A DNA stretch of 20,800 nt from JOPF136 sp035272605. Its GTDB lineage: Bacteria > Acidobacteriota > Terriglobia > Acidiferrales > UBA7541. The DNA lies in the NCBI GenBank assembly GCA_035272605.1, contig DATEQM010000014.1:1-20800 (forward strand), in the 5' to 3' direction. Positions 7,296 through 15,107 of this stretch are shown piece after piece (the stretch's first letter is position 1; each line of letters begins with the position of its first letter). The notes under the pieces were generated by a model, which saw nothing but the letters and a program-made list of their open reading frames with translations, did no database searches and had not been told where the DNA came from. A program made the translations under genes and the position numbers.

Positions 7296-10200
7296 ATGTC
7301 CAAGTTCTTCATCGAACGCCCCATCGTGGCCATGGTGATCTCCATCGTGATGGTCATCGTGGGCTCCGTTGCCATCCTGAGTTTGCCGACCGCCCAATTC
7401 CCCAACATCGCCGACCCTCAAATCCAGGTGACCGCCACGTACCCGGGCGCCGACGCCATCACCCTGGACCAGTCCGTGGCCACACCCATCGAGCAGCAGA
7501 TGAGCGGCGTGGACAACATGGAGTACATGTATTCGCTCAATGCCAACAATGGCCAATCCAAGCTGACCGTGGATTTTGACGTAAAGACCGACCCCAACAC
7601 GGACCTGATTCTCACCCAGATGCGGCAGTCGCAGGCGGCCTCGCAGCTCCCTTCGGAAGTCAACGCGCAGGGCGTCACGGTGCAGAAATCCACCTCCGCC
7701 CCGCTCATGCTCTTCGATCTGTACTCCCCGGATGGCCGCTACGACGCCCAGTTTCTGGCCAACTATGCCTACATCAATCTTCTCAGCCCGCTGACGCGTT
7801 CCTACGGAATCGCCAGCGTCTCCATTTTTGGCGCCGGACAGTACGCCATGCGGTTCTGGGTGAATCCCGACCAACTGGCCAAGCTCCAGATCACCGTTCC
7901 GGAGATCATCAACGCCGTCAAAGCACAGAACAACGTGAACCCGTCGGGCCAAATCGGCGGCGAGCCCGTGCCTCCCGGGCAGGAATTTACTTTGGCCGTC
8001 ATTGCCCAGGGCCGGTTGGTTTCCGAAGAGCAATTCGGTCAGATCGTCGTGCGCGCCAATCCCGATGGCTCACTCGTCCGGCTCAAGGACGTGGCCCGGA
8101 TCGAATTGGGCACCCAGGTTTATAACCTTTCCGGCCGCCTGGATGGCAAGCCGGCCGCCATCGTCGCGATTTACCAGCTTCCCGGCTCCAATGCTATTCA
8201 GGCTGCCCAAGGCGCCAAGAATCTGATGGCCGCGGCGAAAAAGAACTTCCCGCCGGGCCTCGACTACGTCACGGCCCTCGACACCACTCTCCCGGTCACC
8301 GAAGGCATCCGCGAGATCGTCCACACGCTCGTTGAGGCCCTCGTGCTCGTCATTATTGTGGTGTTCATCTTCCTCCAGGGCTGGCGGGCCACGTTGATTC
8401 CGCTGTTGGCCGTGCCCGTCTCCCTCGTGGGCACCTTCATAATTTTCCCCGTGCTCGGATTTTCCATCAACACGCTCTCCCTTTTCGGCCTAGTGCTGGC
8501 CATCGGCTTGGTGGTGGACGACGCCATCGTCGTGGTCGAAGCGATTGAACATCACATCGAGCATGGGCTCTCCCCCAAGGAAGCGGCGCTCAAGGCCATG
8601 GACGAAGTCACCGCCCCGGTCATTGGCATCGCCATCGTGCTGTCCGCGGTCTTCATCCCCACCGCTTTCATCCCCGGCATCACCGGACGCCTGTATCAGC
8701 AGTTCGCCGTGACCATCGCCGTCTCCGTCATCATCTCCGCTTTCAATGCGCTTTCGCTGAGCCCCGCACTGGGCGCCTTGCTGCTTCGTCCCAAGACGGA
8801 ATCCCGCGGCCCCCTGGCGGCGTTTTTCGGCTGGTTCAACAGGAGCTTTGCCCGCGCAACAGAAGGATATGTGCGTTGGTGCTCCACGCTGGTGCACAAA
8901 CTCGGCTTTATGATCGTCCTGCTGCTCGTCTTCACCGTTCTCGCTGGAATCTTTGGCGACAAGCTTCCCAAGAGCTTCCTGCCGGAAGAAGACCAGGGCT
9001 ACCTCTACGTTTCCTTGCAGCTCCCCGACGCTTCTTCCCTGCAACGATCCAGTTCGGCCGGGAAAATAATCGAAGACATTCTGGCCAAGACGCCGGGCGT
9101 CGCTCATGTAACGAATGTCATCGGCTACAACATGTTGAGCGGCGTGCAGAATACCTATAGCTCCTTCTTTTGGGTGACCCTCAAGGAGTGGAAAGAACGT
9201 ACGGCCCCCGACGAACAATACTGGGCCATCAAAATCCATTTGCTGGAAAAGCTCCGCGAAGTGGCCCAGGGCTTCAGTATCGCCTTCCCGCCCCCTTCCA
9301 TTCCCGGCGTGGGAGCGTCAGGCGGCGTCACCTTTATCCTGGAAGACCGCTCCGCCAAGGGCCTCGACTTCCTGAGAGACAACCAGGAGAAGTTCATGGC
9401 CGCGGCGAAAAAGCGGCCGGAGTTTTCCTTCATTTTCACCACCGCTCTGCCCTCCGTCCCGCAGCTCGCCGTTGACGTGGATCGCGACAAGGTGCTCAAA
9501 CAAGGGGTACCCCTCAGCGACGTCTACCAGACCCTGCAGGCCTTCATGGGCGGGGCATTTATCAACTTCTTCAACCGCTTCGGGCGCGTGTGGCAGGTTT
9601 ACGTCCAGGCCGAAGGCGACTTTCGAACGCGGGCCGAAAACGTCGGCCGGTTTTACGTGCGCAATAACTCCGGCCAGATGGTCCCACTCTCCGCGGTTAC
9701 TTCCATCCGCCCCCGGCTGGGTCCCGAGTTCACTATGCATTACAACATGTACCAGTGCGTGCAGATCAACGGCATCACCAAGCCCGGCTTCAGTTCCGAT
9801 CAGGCCATGAAGGCCCTGGAAGAAGTTTTCGCGCAGACCATGCCGCCGGGCATGGGCTTCGATTACATGGGTATGTCCTTTCAGGAGCAAAAGGCGGCGC
9901 AGGGCGTGTCGCCGGCGGTCATCTTTGGATTCTCCATCCTTTTCGTTTTCCTGATCCTGGCGGCGCTCTACGAGAGCTGGACGCTGCCCTTCAGCGTGCT
10001 CTTGAGCACGCCCATTGCGGTGTGTGGCGCCTTTGGCGCTCTTTTCTTGCGCCGCATCATCGGCCTCCTGGTCTTCAAGGAATACACTTCTCTGGCCCTG
10101 GAGGATAATGTCTACGCGCAAATCGGTCTGGTCATGCTGATCGGCCTCGCCGCCAAAAACGCCATCTTGATTGTCGAATTTGCCAAAGCGGAATTCGAGA

Positions 10201-10505
10201 AGGGCCGGCCGATCGTGGAGGCCGCCCTGGAAGGCGCCAAGCTGCGCCTGCGTCCCATCCTGATGACTTCCTTTGCTTTCATCCTGGGCTGCGTGCCCCT
10301 CTGGAGAGCCACCGGCGCGGGTGCAGCGTCCAGACAGGTGATGGGGACCACTGTGATCGGTGGCATGTCCGCAGCCAGCGCCATTGCCATCTTCTTCGTT
10401 CCGGCTTTGTTCTTCATGATTGAAAAGCTTGGCGGCGCCGAACACAAGAGCGAAGGGTCGGGAACTCCCGGGCCCGCTGCGGGCGGGCCGAAAGGCGGGC
10501 ATTAG
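7296..10505 (+). CDS. RND multidrug efflux pump, inner-membrane subunit (HAE1/AcrB type)
   Basis: A 1069-residue proton-driven pump of the hydrophobe/amphiphile efflux family, with the usual AcrB-like length. It opens with MSKFFIERPIVAMVISI (TM1), and shows two periplasmic porter domains and twelve expected membrane segments in two repeats. The proton-relay residues are present: Asp408-Asp409 in GLVVDDAIVVVE (TM4) and Lys954 in LAAKNAILIVEFAK (TM10). The C-terminal tail (PGPAAGGPKGGH) is low-complexity. Substrates cannot be predicted, although organic solvents, dyes and antibiotics are typical of the family. The gene sits nine bases after the adaptor gene and upstream of the outer-membrane channel gene, so all three are probably one operon. 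The ribosome site is weak, which fits translational coupling with the adaptor. Confidence 0.95.
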   Translation: MSKFFIERPIVAMVISIVMVIVGSVAILSLPTAQFPNIADPQIQVTATYPGADAITLDQSVATPIEQQMSGVDNMEYMYSLNANNGQSKLTVDFDVKTDPNTDLILTQMRQSQAASQLPSEVNAQGVTVQKSTSAPLMLFDLYSPDGRYDAQFLANYAYINLLSPLTRSYGIASVSIFGAGQYAMRFWVNPDQLAKLQITVPEIINAVKAQNNVNPSGQIGGEPVPPGQEFTLAVIAQGRLVSEEQFGQIVVRANPDGSLVRLKDVARIELGTQVYNLSGRLDGKPAAIVAIYQLPGSNAIQAAQGAKNLMAAAKKNFPPGLDYVTALDTTLPVTEGIREIVHTLVEALVLVIIVVFIFLQGWRATLIPLLAVPVSLVGTFIIFPVLGFSINTLSLFGLVLAIGLVVDDAIVVVEAIEHHIEHGLSPKEAALKAMDEVTAPVIGIAIVLSAVFIPTAFIPGITGRLYQQFAVTIAVSVIISAFNALSLSPALGALLLRPKTESRGPLAAFFGWFNRSFARATEGYVRWCSTLVHKLGFMIVLLLVFTVLAGIFGDKLPKSFLPEEDQGYLYVSLQLPDASSLQRSSSAGKIIEDILAKTPGVAHVTNVIGYNMLSGVQNTYSSFFWVTLKEWKERTAPDEQYWAIKIHLLEKLREVAQGFSIAFPPPSIPGVGASGGVTFILEDRSAKGLDFLRDNQEKFMAAAKKRPEFSFIFTTALPSVPQLAVDVDRDKVLKQGVPLSDVYQTLQAFMGGAFINFFNRFGRVWQVYVQAEGDFRTRAENVGRFYVRNNSGQMVPLSAVTSIRPRLGPEFTMHYNMYQCVQINGITKPGFSSDQAMKALEEVFAQTMPPGMGFDYMGMSFQEQKAAQGVSPAVIFGFSILFVFLILAALYESWTLPFSVLLSTPIAVCGAFGALFLRRIIGLLVFKEYTSLALEDNVYAQIGLVMLIGLAAKNAILIVEFAKAEFEKGRPIVEAALEGAKLRLRPILMTSFAFILGCVPLWRATGAGAASRQVMGTTVIGGMSAASAIAIFFVPALFFMIEKLGGAEHKSEGSGTPGPAAGGPKGGH

Positions 10506-10542
10506 GCCGCGCGGCGTGAACCGGAGAGATGAACCGGACCAG

Positions 10543-12108
10543 ATGACGACGAGAACTTCATTCACGGCTCATCGGAACTTCTTTCCCTTCCGTGACTCTG
10601 CGCGGTGGACCGGGCGCGAGAAGGAGAGAACAGCGCGACTGGTGTCTGCTCGGTTCGCGCTTCTCGTTCTCCTTCTGCCTCTGCTCCTGTCCGCCTGCGC
10701 GCTTGGCCCGAATTACAAGCGGCCTGTGGTGAACTCTCCGGCGGATTTCCGAGGGACCGAAGGGGTCGCGCAGCAGGCCTCCATCGCCGACCTGCCCTGG
10801 TGGCAGGTCTTCAAAGACGAGACGCTCGGAAACCTCATCCGTACGGCGCTTCAGAACAATTACGACCTGCGCATCGCGGTGGCGCGCGTGGAGCAGTCGC
10901 GCCAGATCGCCTTGCAATTCCACGCGCAATTTCTTCCCACCGTCAATTACTCTGCGACCGGCAGCGACGGCAGAAACGAGTTCGCAGGCACCGTCGCTCC
11001 TAACGGAGGCCAGACCCGGGGTGCATTCGTGGGCATCGCCAGCGCGGCCTGGGAAGCCGACGTCTGGGGTCGCATCCGGCGATTGAACGAGGCGGCCCGC
11101 GCGCAGTATCTCTCCACCGAAGAGGCCCGCCGCGGCGTCATGCTCTCGCTGGTCAGCGGCGTCGCGCAAGCCTATTTCGAGCTGCTGGAACTCAAACTCG
11201 AGCTGGAAATCGCGGTACGCACCACGGACTCGTTCCAACAAACCATGAAGCTGTTCAATCAGCGCCTCGAAGGCGGAGTCGCCACCAAGCTACAAACCTC
11301 AAGAGCCGAAGCCGCTTATGCCACGGCTGCCGCATCCATTCCGGAACTCGAGCGCGAGATCGTTCTCAAGGAAAACCAGATCAGCGTCCTCCTGGGCAAT
11401 AATCCCGGCGAGATCCAGCACACGTCCACATTGCTGGAACAGATCATCCCTCCCCAGGTGCCGGCCGGCTTGCCCTCCGCTCTGTTGGAGCGCCGGCCCG
11501 ACGTCCTCGGCGCCGAACAAGACCTGCGGGCCGCCAACGCCCAAGTCGGTGTGGCCACCGCGAATTTCTTCCCGCAGGTGGGTCTGAGCGCACTGGGTGG
11601 CGGGGCCAGCACGCCGCTCTCTCTGCTCTCCTCCGGCCAGTCGAACCTGTGGAGCATTGCCGGCAACGTGGCCGGACCCATCTATCAAGGCGGCGCCCTG
11701 CGGGCCCAGAAGCGCCAGGCTGTCGCCGTCTGGGAACAAACCAAGTTCCAGTACGAGCTGGCCGCGCTGAATGCTTTTCAGGACGTCTCCAACGCCCTCG
11801 TCTCACGCCAGAAGTACGAAGGCGTCCGCGCAAAGCAGGCAGAGGCCGTCAGTGCCTACCAGGAGGCCGTCAAGATTGCGATTCTGCGTTACGTTGCCGG
11901 CAAAGCCAGCTACTTTGAAGTCCTGGACGCCCAGCAGCAGCTCTTTCCCGCGGAAAACGCCCTGGCGCAAACGGAACTCGCCCGGCGCGTCGTCATCGTC
12001 CAGCTCTATCTGGCGCTCGGGGGTGGCTGGAATCTTTCGGATCCCCAGTGGCTGGGGAACCAACCCGCGACCTCTCCGCAATCCTCTCCCGCGCCTCAGA
12101 AGCCGTAG
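10543..12108 (+). CDS. RND efflux outer-membrane channel lipoprotein (NodT/OprM family)
   Basis: A 521-residue TolC-like outer-membrane factor. A hydrophobic stretch and lipobox LLSAC (Cys52) are followed by ALGPNYKRP, the family hallmark, and by two outer membrane efflux repeats (about residues 100-290 and 305-500) with the LPSALLERRPDVLGAEQDLRAAN-type region starting near 309. The protein would be a trimeric channel completing the tripartite pump. The start is uncertain: ATG at 10543 gives an unusually long 40-residue n-region, while a GTG at 10642 would start just before the hydrophobic core. AAGGAG at 10621-10626 is rather far from that GTG. The gene is the last in the operon and converges on the gene at 12156. 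Confidence 0.92.
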   Translation: MTTRTSFTAHRNFFPFRDSARWTGREKERTARLVSARFALLVLLLPLLLSACALGPNYKRPVVNSPADFRGTEGVAQQASIADLPWWQVFKDETLGNLIRTALQNNYDLRIAVARVEQSRQIALQFHAQFLPTVNYSATGSDGRNEFAGTVAPNGGQTRGAFVGIASAAWEADVWGRIRRLNEAARAQYLSTEEARRGVMLSLVSGVAQAYFELLELKLELEIAVRTTDSFQQTMKLFNQRLEGGVATKLQTSRAEAAYATAAASIPELEREIVLKENQISVLLGNNPGEIQHTSTLLEQIIPPQVPAGLPSALLERRPDVLGAEQDLRAANAQVGVATANFFPQVGLSALGGGASTPLSLLSSGQSNLWSIAGNVAGPIYQGGALRAQKRQAVAVWEQTKFQYELAALNAFQDVSNALVSRQKYEGVRAKQAEAVSAYQEAVKIAILRYVAGKASYFEVLDAQQQLFPAENALAQTELARRVVIVQLYLALGGGWNLSDPQWLGNQPATSPQSSPAPQKP

Positions 12109-12155
12109 TTCCACCACCTCGCCATCTCCCGCTGGCAATATTCCCGATTCCCAGT

Positions 12156-13490
12156 TCAGGTCTTTGCCGGTATTCCCAGAGGTACGACGCGGCCCGCGCC
12201 GCGCAGGTACTCGAGCAGGTGGTCGATGGGAGGCTTGGGGATGAAATCGTCGAGCGTCATGAACTCGCTGGCGGCGGATTCCTGCACAAAACCTTCGGGG
12301 AGGCCGCCGAGTGCAGCCACAAAGGGCTCCATACGCATGGGCGCCACGTACACCGTCACGTCCGTGGCCAGCAATCTGCCGAAGATCTCCAGCAAAGCCC
12401 CCGGCGAAGCCGCATACAAGGTTTCCTCCATGATCTTGAGCAGGCCGGAGATCGCCAGAATGATCCGGATGGGTTCCGCGGTATGGCGGCGGAGGTAGTC
12501 AATCACGCGGTAGCCTTCCGGGAAATCGGTGACCACCACGGCGCCCAGCGCGGCAAGTTGTTCGATCCGGGAAAGGAGTTCCGCGTTATCGGGGGCCCGT
12601 GACTCGCCGGGGTCTCCAATGGTCAGCTCGATGACCACCGCGGGCTCGTGCTCGAATGATTTCCCTTCGGCAACAAACTGCTGCCGCGCGGCCTGGAACG
12701 TCTCCCCTCCAAATAAGCCTGGGTGGCCATGCAGGGTGCGCTGCACAACCAGGGGACGTTTGCGCAGGGGAGTGGAAGGCTCCACGATCTGCGCCTTCGA
12801 ATCGAACACCAGGGCGTGCGTCATTCCGCGGCGCAGCAGTTCCAACGACCAGTGCCGCGAATCCATTCCCGCGAAAACGGGGCCGGTGAGATCGAGTACG
12901 TCGACCTCGATCCTCTCCGCGGATAAATCCTCGTACAAGCCGGTGAGAAACGTTTCCGGCGAGGAGCGCTGGTGATAAGCCGCGTAGATTAAATTCACTC
13001 CCAGTGCTCCGATGGCCTGTTGCTGGAGGGCGGCGGTGGGATCGCCGAGAGTGATGTGCAGAAGGACGTGATTGGGCTGCCCGTCCGGCTCGCCCTGGAA
13101 GCGGATGCCCACCCAGCCGTGCTGCTCGTTGGTCCCCTGATAATTCCGCGTGGCGATCGTATCCGCGAAAACAAAAAAGCGGGTCTGGGCCCCTCGATCC
13201 TTGCCCAGCCGGTCGACCAGGAGCTGGTACTCGTGGTCCAGCATGGCCAGCAGCCGTTCCTTGGAAACGTACCGCGTGCCCGCACCGTACGTGTCGTCGC
13301 TCACCGTCTTGTCGTAGGCGGAGATGGCCTGCGCAACCGTTCCCGATGCCGCCCCCGCGCTCAGAAACCAGCGCGCCACTTCCTGGCCGGCTCCGATCTC
13401 CGCAAACGTTCCGTAGATCGAGGCCTCCAAATTGATGGCCAGCGCTTTGGCATGCAGGTCGGTAGATTTCGGGGTGGACGGCTCTGCCAT
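12156..13490 (-). CDS. Conserved cytosolic protein of unknown function
   Basis: A 444-residue protein. It belongs to a widespread conserved family recognised by the N-terminal AKALAINLEASIYGTFAEIGAGQEVARWF-like block (about residues 14-42), a SAGAASGTVAQAISAYD segment (44-60), HGWVGIRFQG (123-132) and ALGVNLIYAAY (161-171). From memory, relatives are often labelled nicotinamide/nicotinate-nucleotide adenylyltransferase or TonB-dependent receptor. Neither is supported here: there is no signal peptide, plug or barrel, and no HxGH nucleotidyltransferase motif. I therefore assign no function. AGGAG seven bases before the ATG fixes the start. An extended -10 box lies 36 bases further upstream. The gene stands alone, convergent with the efflux operon and divergent from the metallopeptidase-like gene. 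Confidence 0.8.
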   Translation of the reverse strand: MAEPSTPKSTDLHAKALAINLEASIYGTFAEIGAGQEVARWFLSAGAASGTVAQAISAYDKTVSDDTYGAGTRYVSKERLLAMLDHEYQLLVDRLGKDRGAQTRFFVFADTIATRNYQGTNEQHGWVGIRFQGEPDGQPNHVLLHITLGDPTAALQQQAIGALGVNLIYAAYHQRSSPETFLTGLYEDLSAERIEVDVLDLTGPVFAGMDSRHWSLELLRRGMTHALVFDSKAQIVEPSTPLRKRPLVVQRTLHGHPGLFGGETFQAARQQFVAEGKSFEHEPAVVIELTIGDPGESRAPDNAELLSRIEQLAALGAVVVTDFPEGYRVIDYLRRHTAEPIRIILAISGLLKIMEETLYAASPGALLEIFGRLLATDVTVYVAPMRMEPFVAALGGLPEGFVQESAASEFMTLDDFIPKPPIDHLLEYLRGAGRVVPLGIPAKT

Positions 13491-13525
13491 GTGTGGCTCC
13501 TGTTCCGGAATCGTTTTCGCGCGGG

Positions 13526-13534
13526 AGTATACCA
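13526..13534 (-). promoter_or_regulatory. Extended -10 promoter of the conserved orphan gene
   Basis: On the - strand TGG precedes TATACT (13531-13526), matching the extended -10 form. It lies 36 bases upstream of the ATG at 13490 and directly abuts the GTAG head of REP copy C at 13535. Confidence 0.5.
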
Positions 13535-13558
13535 GTAGCGCGGGCTTTCAGCCTGCGC
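13535..13558 (+). repeat. REP-like palindrome, short-stem type (copy C)
   Basis: GTAG head at 13535-13538, left arm 13538-13545 (GCGCGGGC), loop TTTCA at 13546-13550 and right arm 13551-13558 (GCCTGCGC). Eight pairs with one G-T wobble at the fifth position. It lies in the divergent region between the genes at 13490 (-) and 13642 (+). Confidence 0.75.
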
Positions 13559-13641
13559 GCCCGTCAACATGGGAAACCATCTGCACTCAGCAAGGACACT
13601 CACAGCCGGTTGAACCTCGCGGGACGTGTAGAATCGGCGGC

Positions 13642-14394
13642 ATGCCCGCACACGTTGCATGGAAGCGCGCGAGCCGCATCGTCCGCAACGACCGCGCCGT
13701 GGTGCGATTTGAGCGCGAAGCCCTCTCGCGCGAGGAGGCGGCTGCGTTTGCCGTGCTCGCCGCGCGCGGCATCCGTGAAGTCGAACGTCTGGTGGGGAGG
13801 CGCGGGCGCGCTCGCCTCCGATTTGAGCTGCGCAGGGATGCGCGCATCTCCACCACTCGCGGCCGAACGATTTTCCTTCCTGCGTACCGCGTGCGCGCCC
13901 GCACGGCCCCCTATCTTCACGAAATCGCCCACGCCCTGCTTCCCTGCCGGCGCGCGCCGGCCTGGTTCAGCGAGGGGCTGGCGTGCTACCTGGAGAGCGC
14001 GCTCGCCGAGCGGGGCGCCGGGTACGACTCGCGGCTCTTCACGTGGGACGGCAATCGCGGCGTGCACGACGATGCCAGACGTTGGCTGGCCGACCCCCGG
14101 GGGCGAAAGGTGTTGCCCTTCATCGGGACTCGCGGGATGCCGGCCGGGATCCTTGCAGACAGGCGCAACGTGGCGGCGCCGTTTTACGTGTTGTCGCATT
14201 CGCTCCTGAAATTTCTGGTCGAGCGCGCAGGGATGGACGCAACGGTGCGCTTGGTGCGCGCCCGGAGTTTTGCCCGGGAAGTGCAGCGATCCACTGGAAA
14301 AACCGTGGCCGCGTGGCGCAGGGAGTGGCTGCGGCGATTGCGAGTTGAGGAAAACTCCGGAGCGAACGAATCCCCGCCCGCGGAGAGCCACTGA
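13642..14394 (+). CDS. HExxH metallopeptidase-like protein (gluzincin-like)
   Basis: A 250-residue Arg-rich protein with HEIAH at 93-97 and a downstream Glu in WFSEGLACYLES (Glu111). This is the spacing and order of the zinc site in gluzincin/peptidase-MA-like proteins (HExxH plus SEG-type helix). The family is otherwise not recognised and the substrate is unknown. The chosen ATG gives no signal peptide or membrane segment, so it would be cytosolic, which is unusual for this type. The in-frame extension to 13432 runs through the REP element and the opposite gene and is rejected. No strong ribosome site is seen. Its stop is only ten bases from the convergent end of the SixA gene. Confidence 0.65.
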   Translation: MPAHVAWKRASRIVRNDRAVVRFEREALSREEAAAFAVLAARGIREVERLVGRRGRARLRFELRRDARISTTRGRTIFLPAYRVRARTAPYLHEIAHALLPCRRAPAWFSEGLACYLESALAERGAGYDSRLFTWDGNRGVHDDARRWLADPRGRKVLPFIGTRGMPAGILADRRNVAAPFYVLSHSLLKFLVERAGMDATVRLVRARSFAREVQRSTGKTVAAWRREWLRRLRVEENSGANESPPAESH

Positions 14395-14404
14395 CCGTGG
14401 CCCA

Positions 14405-14902
14405 TCAATCCGCGAGCGATCGGAACACGCGCGGAGCGTAGAGCGCAGTCAGGATCCCGGCGCCCGGGGATACGCTTTCAAATTCCAGGCAGGCCGCGCC
14501 CCCTTTTTTCATGGACGTAAACGACCTGCGGTTGCCAGTGGCGTGGGCGATGAATTCGTCGAGATGCGGGGCGTGGCCGGTGCACAGCACTTCATTCGCG
14601 TTCAGGCGCGCCAGCTCTTTCGTGAGGACCGCGGGATCAGCCTCCGGCAGCAGGGCTTCGGTCCGCCGGATTTTATCCTTGGAATAATGGAGCACGCCTG
14701 CGGCAATCTCAGCCGTCTGCCAGGCGCGCACCAGCGGGCTCGAAAGGATCACGTCCGGCTTCGCGCCGAGCTGGAGCAGCCCGGCCACCACCAGCCGCAC
14801 CTTCTCCTCGCCCTTTTTTGTAAGCGGGCGCTCGGCGTCCGGGGGACAGTGTGGATCTTCACGGTCTATGGCAATTCCGTGGCGAACGAGATAGAGCACC
14901 AT
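14405..14902 (-). CDS. sixA: Phosphohistidine phosphatase, SixA type
   Basis: A 165-residue histidine-phosphatase-superfamily protein. LYLVRHG (3-9) carries the phospho-accepting His8. SSPLVRAWQTAEI (54-66) holds the second Arg and CTGHAPHLDEF the second catalytic His110. The short single-domain form and overall pattern match SixA, which in E. coli removes phosphate from histidine phosphotransfer proteins. GAGGAA on the - strand at 14913-14908 supports the start. It lies downstream of the Ppx/GppA operon on the same strand, separated by 205 bases that hold a REP element, so co-transcription is uncertain. SixA, Ppx/GppA and CHAD genes often occur near each other, which suggests a role related to phosphate or polyphosphate. 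That role is inference. Confidence 0.85.
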   Translation of the reverse strand: MVLYLVRHGIAIDREDPHCPPDAERPLTKKGEEKVRLVVAGLLQLGAKPDVILSSPLVRAWQTAEIAAGVLHYSKDKIRRTEALLPEADPAVLTKELARLNANEVLCTGHAPHLDEFIAHATGNRRSFTSMKKGGAACLEFESVSPGAGILTALYAPRVFRSLAD

Positions 14903-14938
14903 TTCGATTCCTCAGTTCTTTCGTCCCTCCACAGGCCG

Positions 14939-14955
14939 GTCCGCCATAGGCGGAC
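14939..14955. repeat. Short perfect hairpin upstream of sixA
   Basis: GTCCGCC (14939-14945) and GGCGGAC (14949-14955) flank ATA. It lies 13 bases from REP copy D and about 37 bases upstream of the sixA start. Function unknown; a dispersed intergenic palindrome is likely. Confidence 0.5.
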
Positions 14956-14968
14956 GCCTCGCCGAAAA

Positions 14969-14999
14969 GTAGCGCGGGCCCGCCGCGGCGGGCCTGCGC
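14969..14999 (+). repeat. REP-like palindrome, long-stem type (copy D)
   Basis: GTAG head at 14969-14972, left arm 14972-14983, loop CGCG at 14984-14987, right arm 14988-14999. Twelve pairs with a single G-T wobble at the fifth position, as in all other copies. It lies between sixA and the Ppx/GppA gene. Confidence 0.75.
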
Positions 15000-15107
15000 T
15001 CCCATCAGCCTTGCGGACCGTTTGTACGAAGTTCGGAACTGCCTGTGCCTGGCAAGCAATCCATCTTTCTGCGTACTCTGCGGATCTCCGCCTCTGCGCT
15101 TCCGCGC

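Noticed and set aside
10464..10504. G+C-rich palindromic stretch at the 3' end of the RND pump gene resembling the core of long-stem REPs
   Set aside because: It lacks the GTAG head, has an extra base in the centre and encodes the low-complexity C-terminal tail, so chance similarity is more likely.
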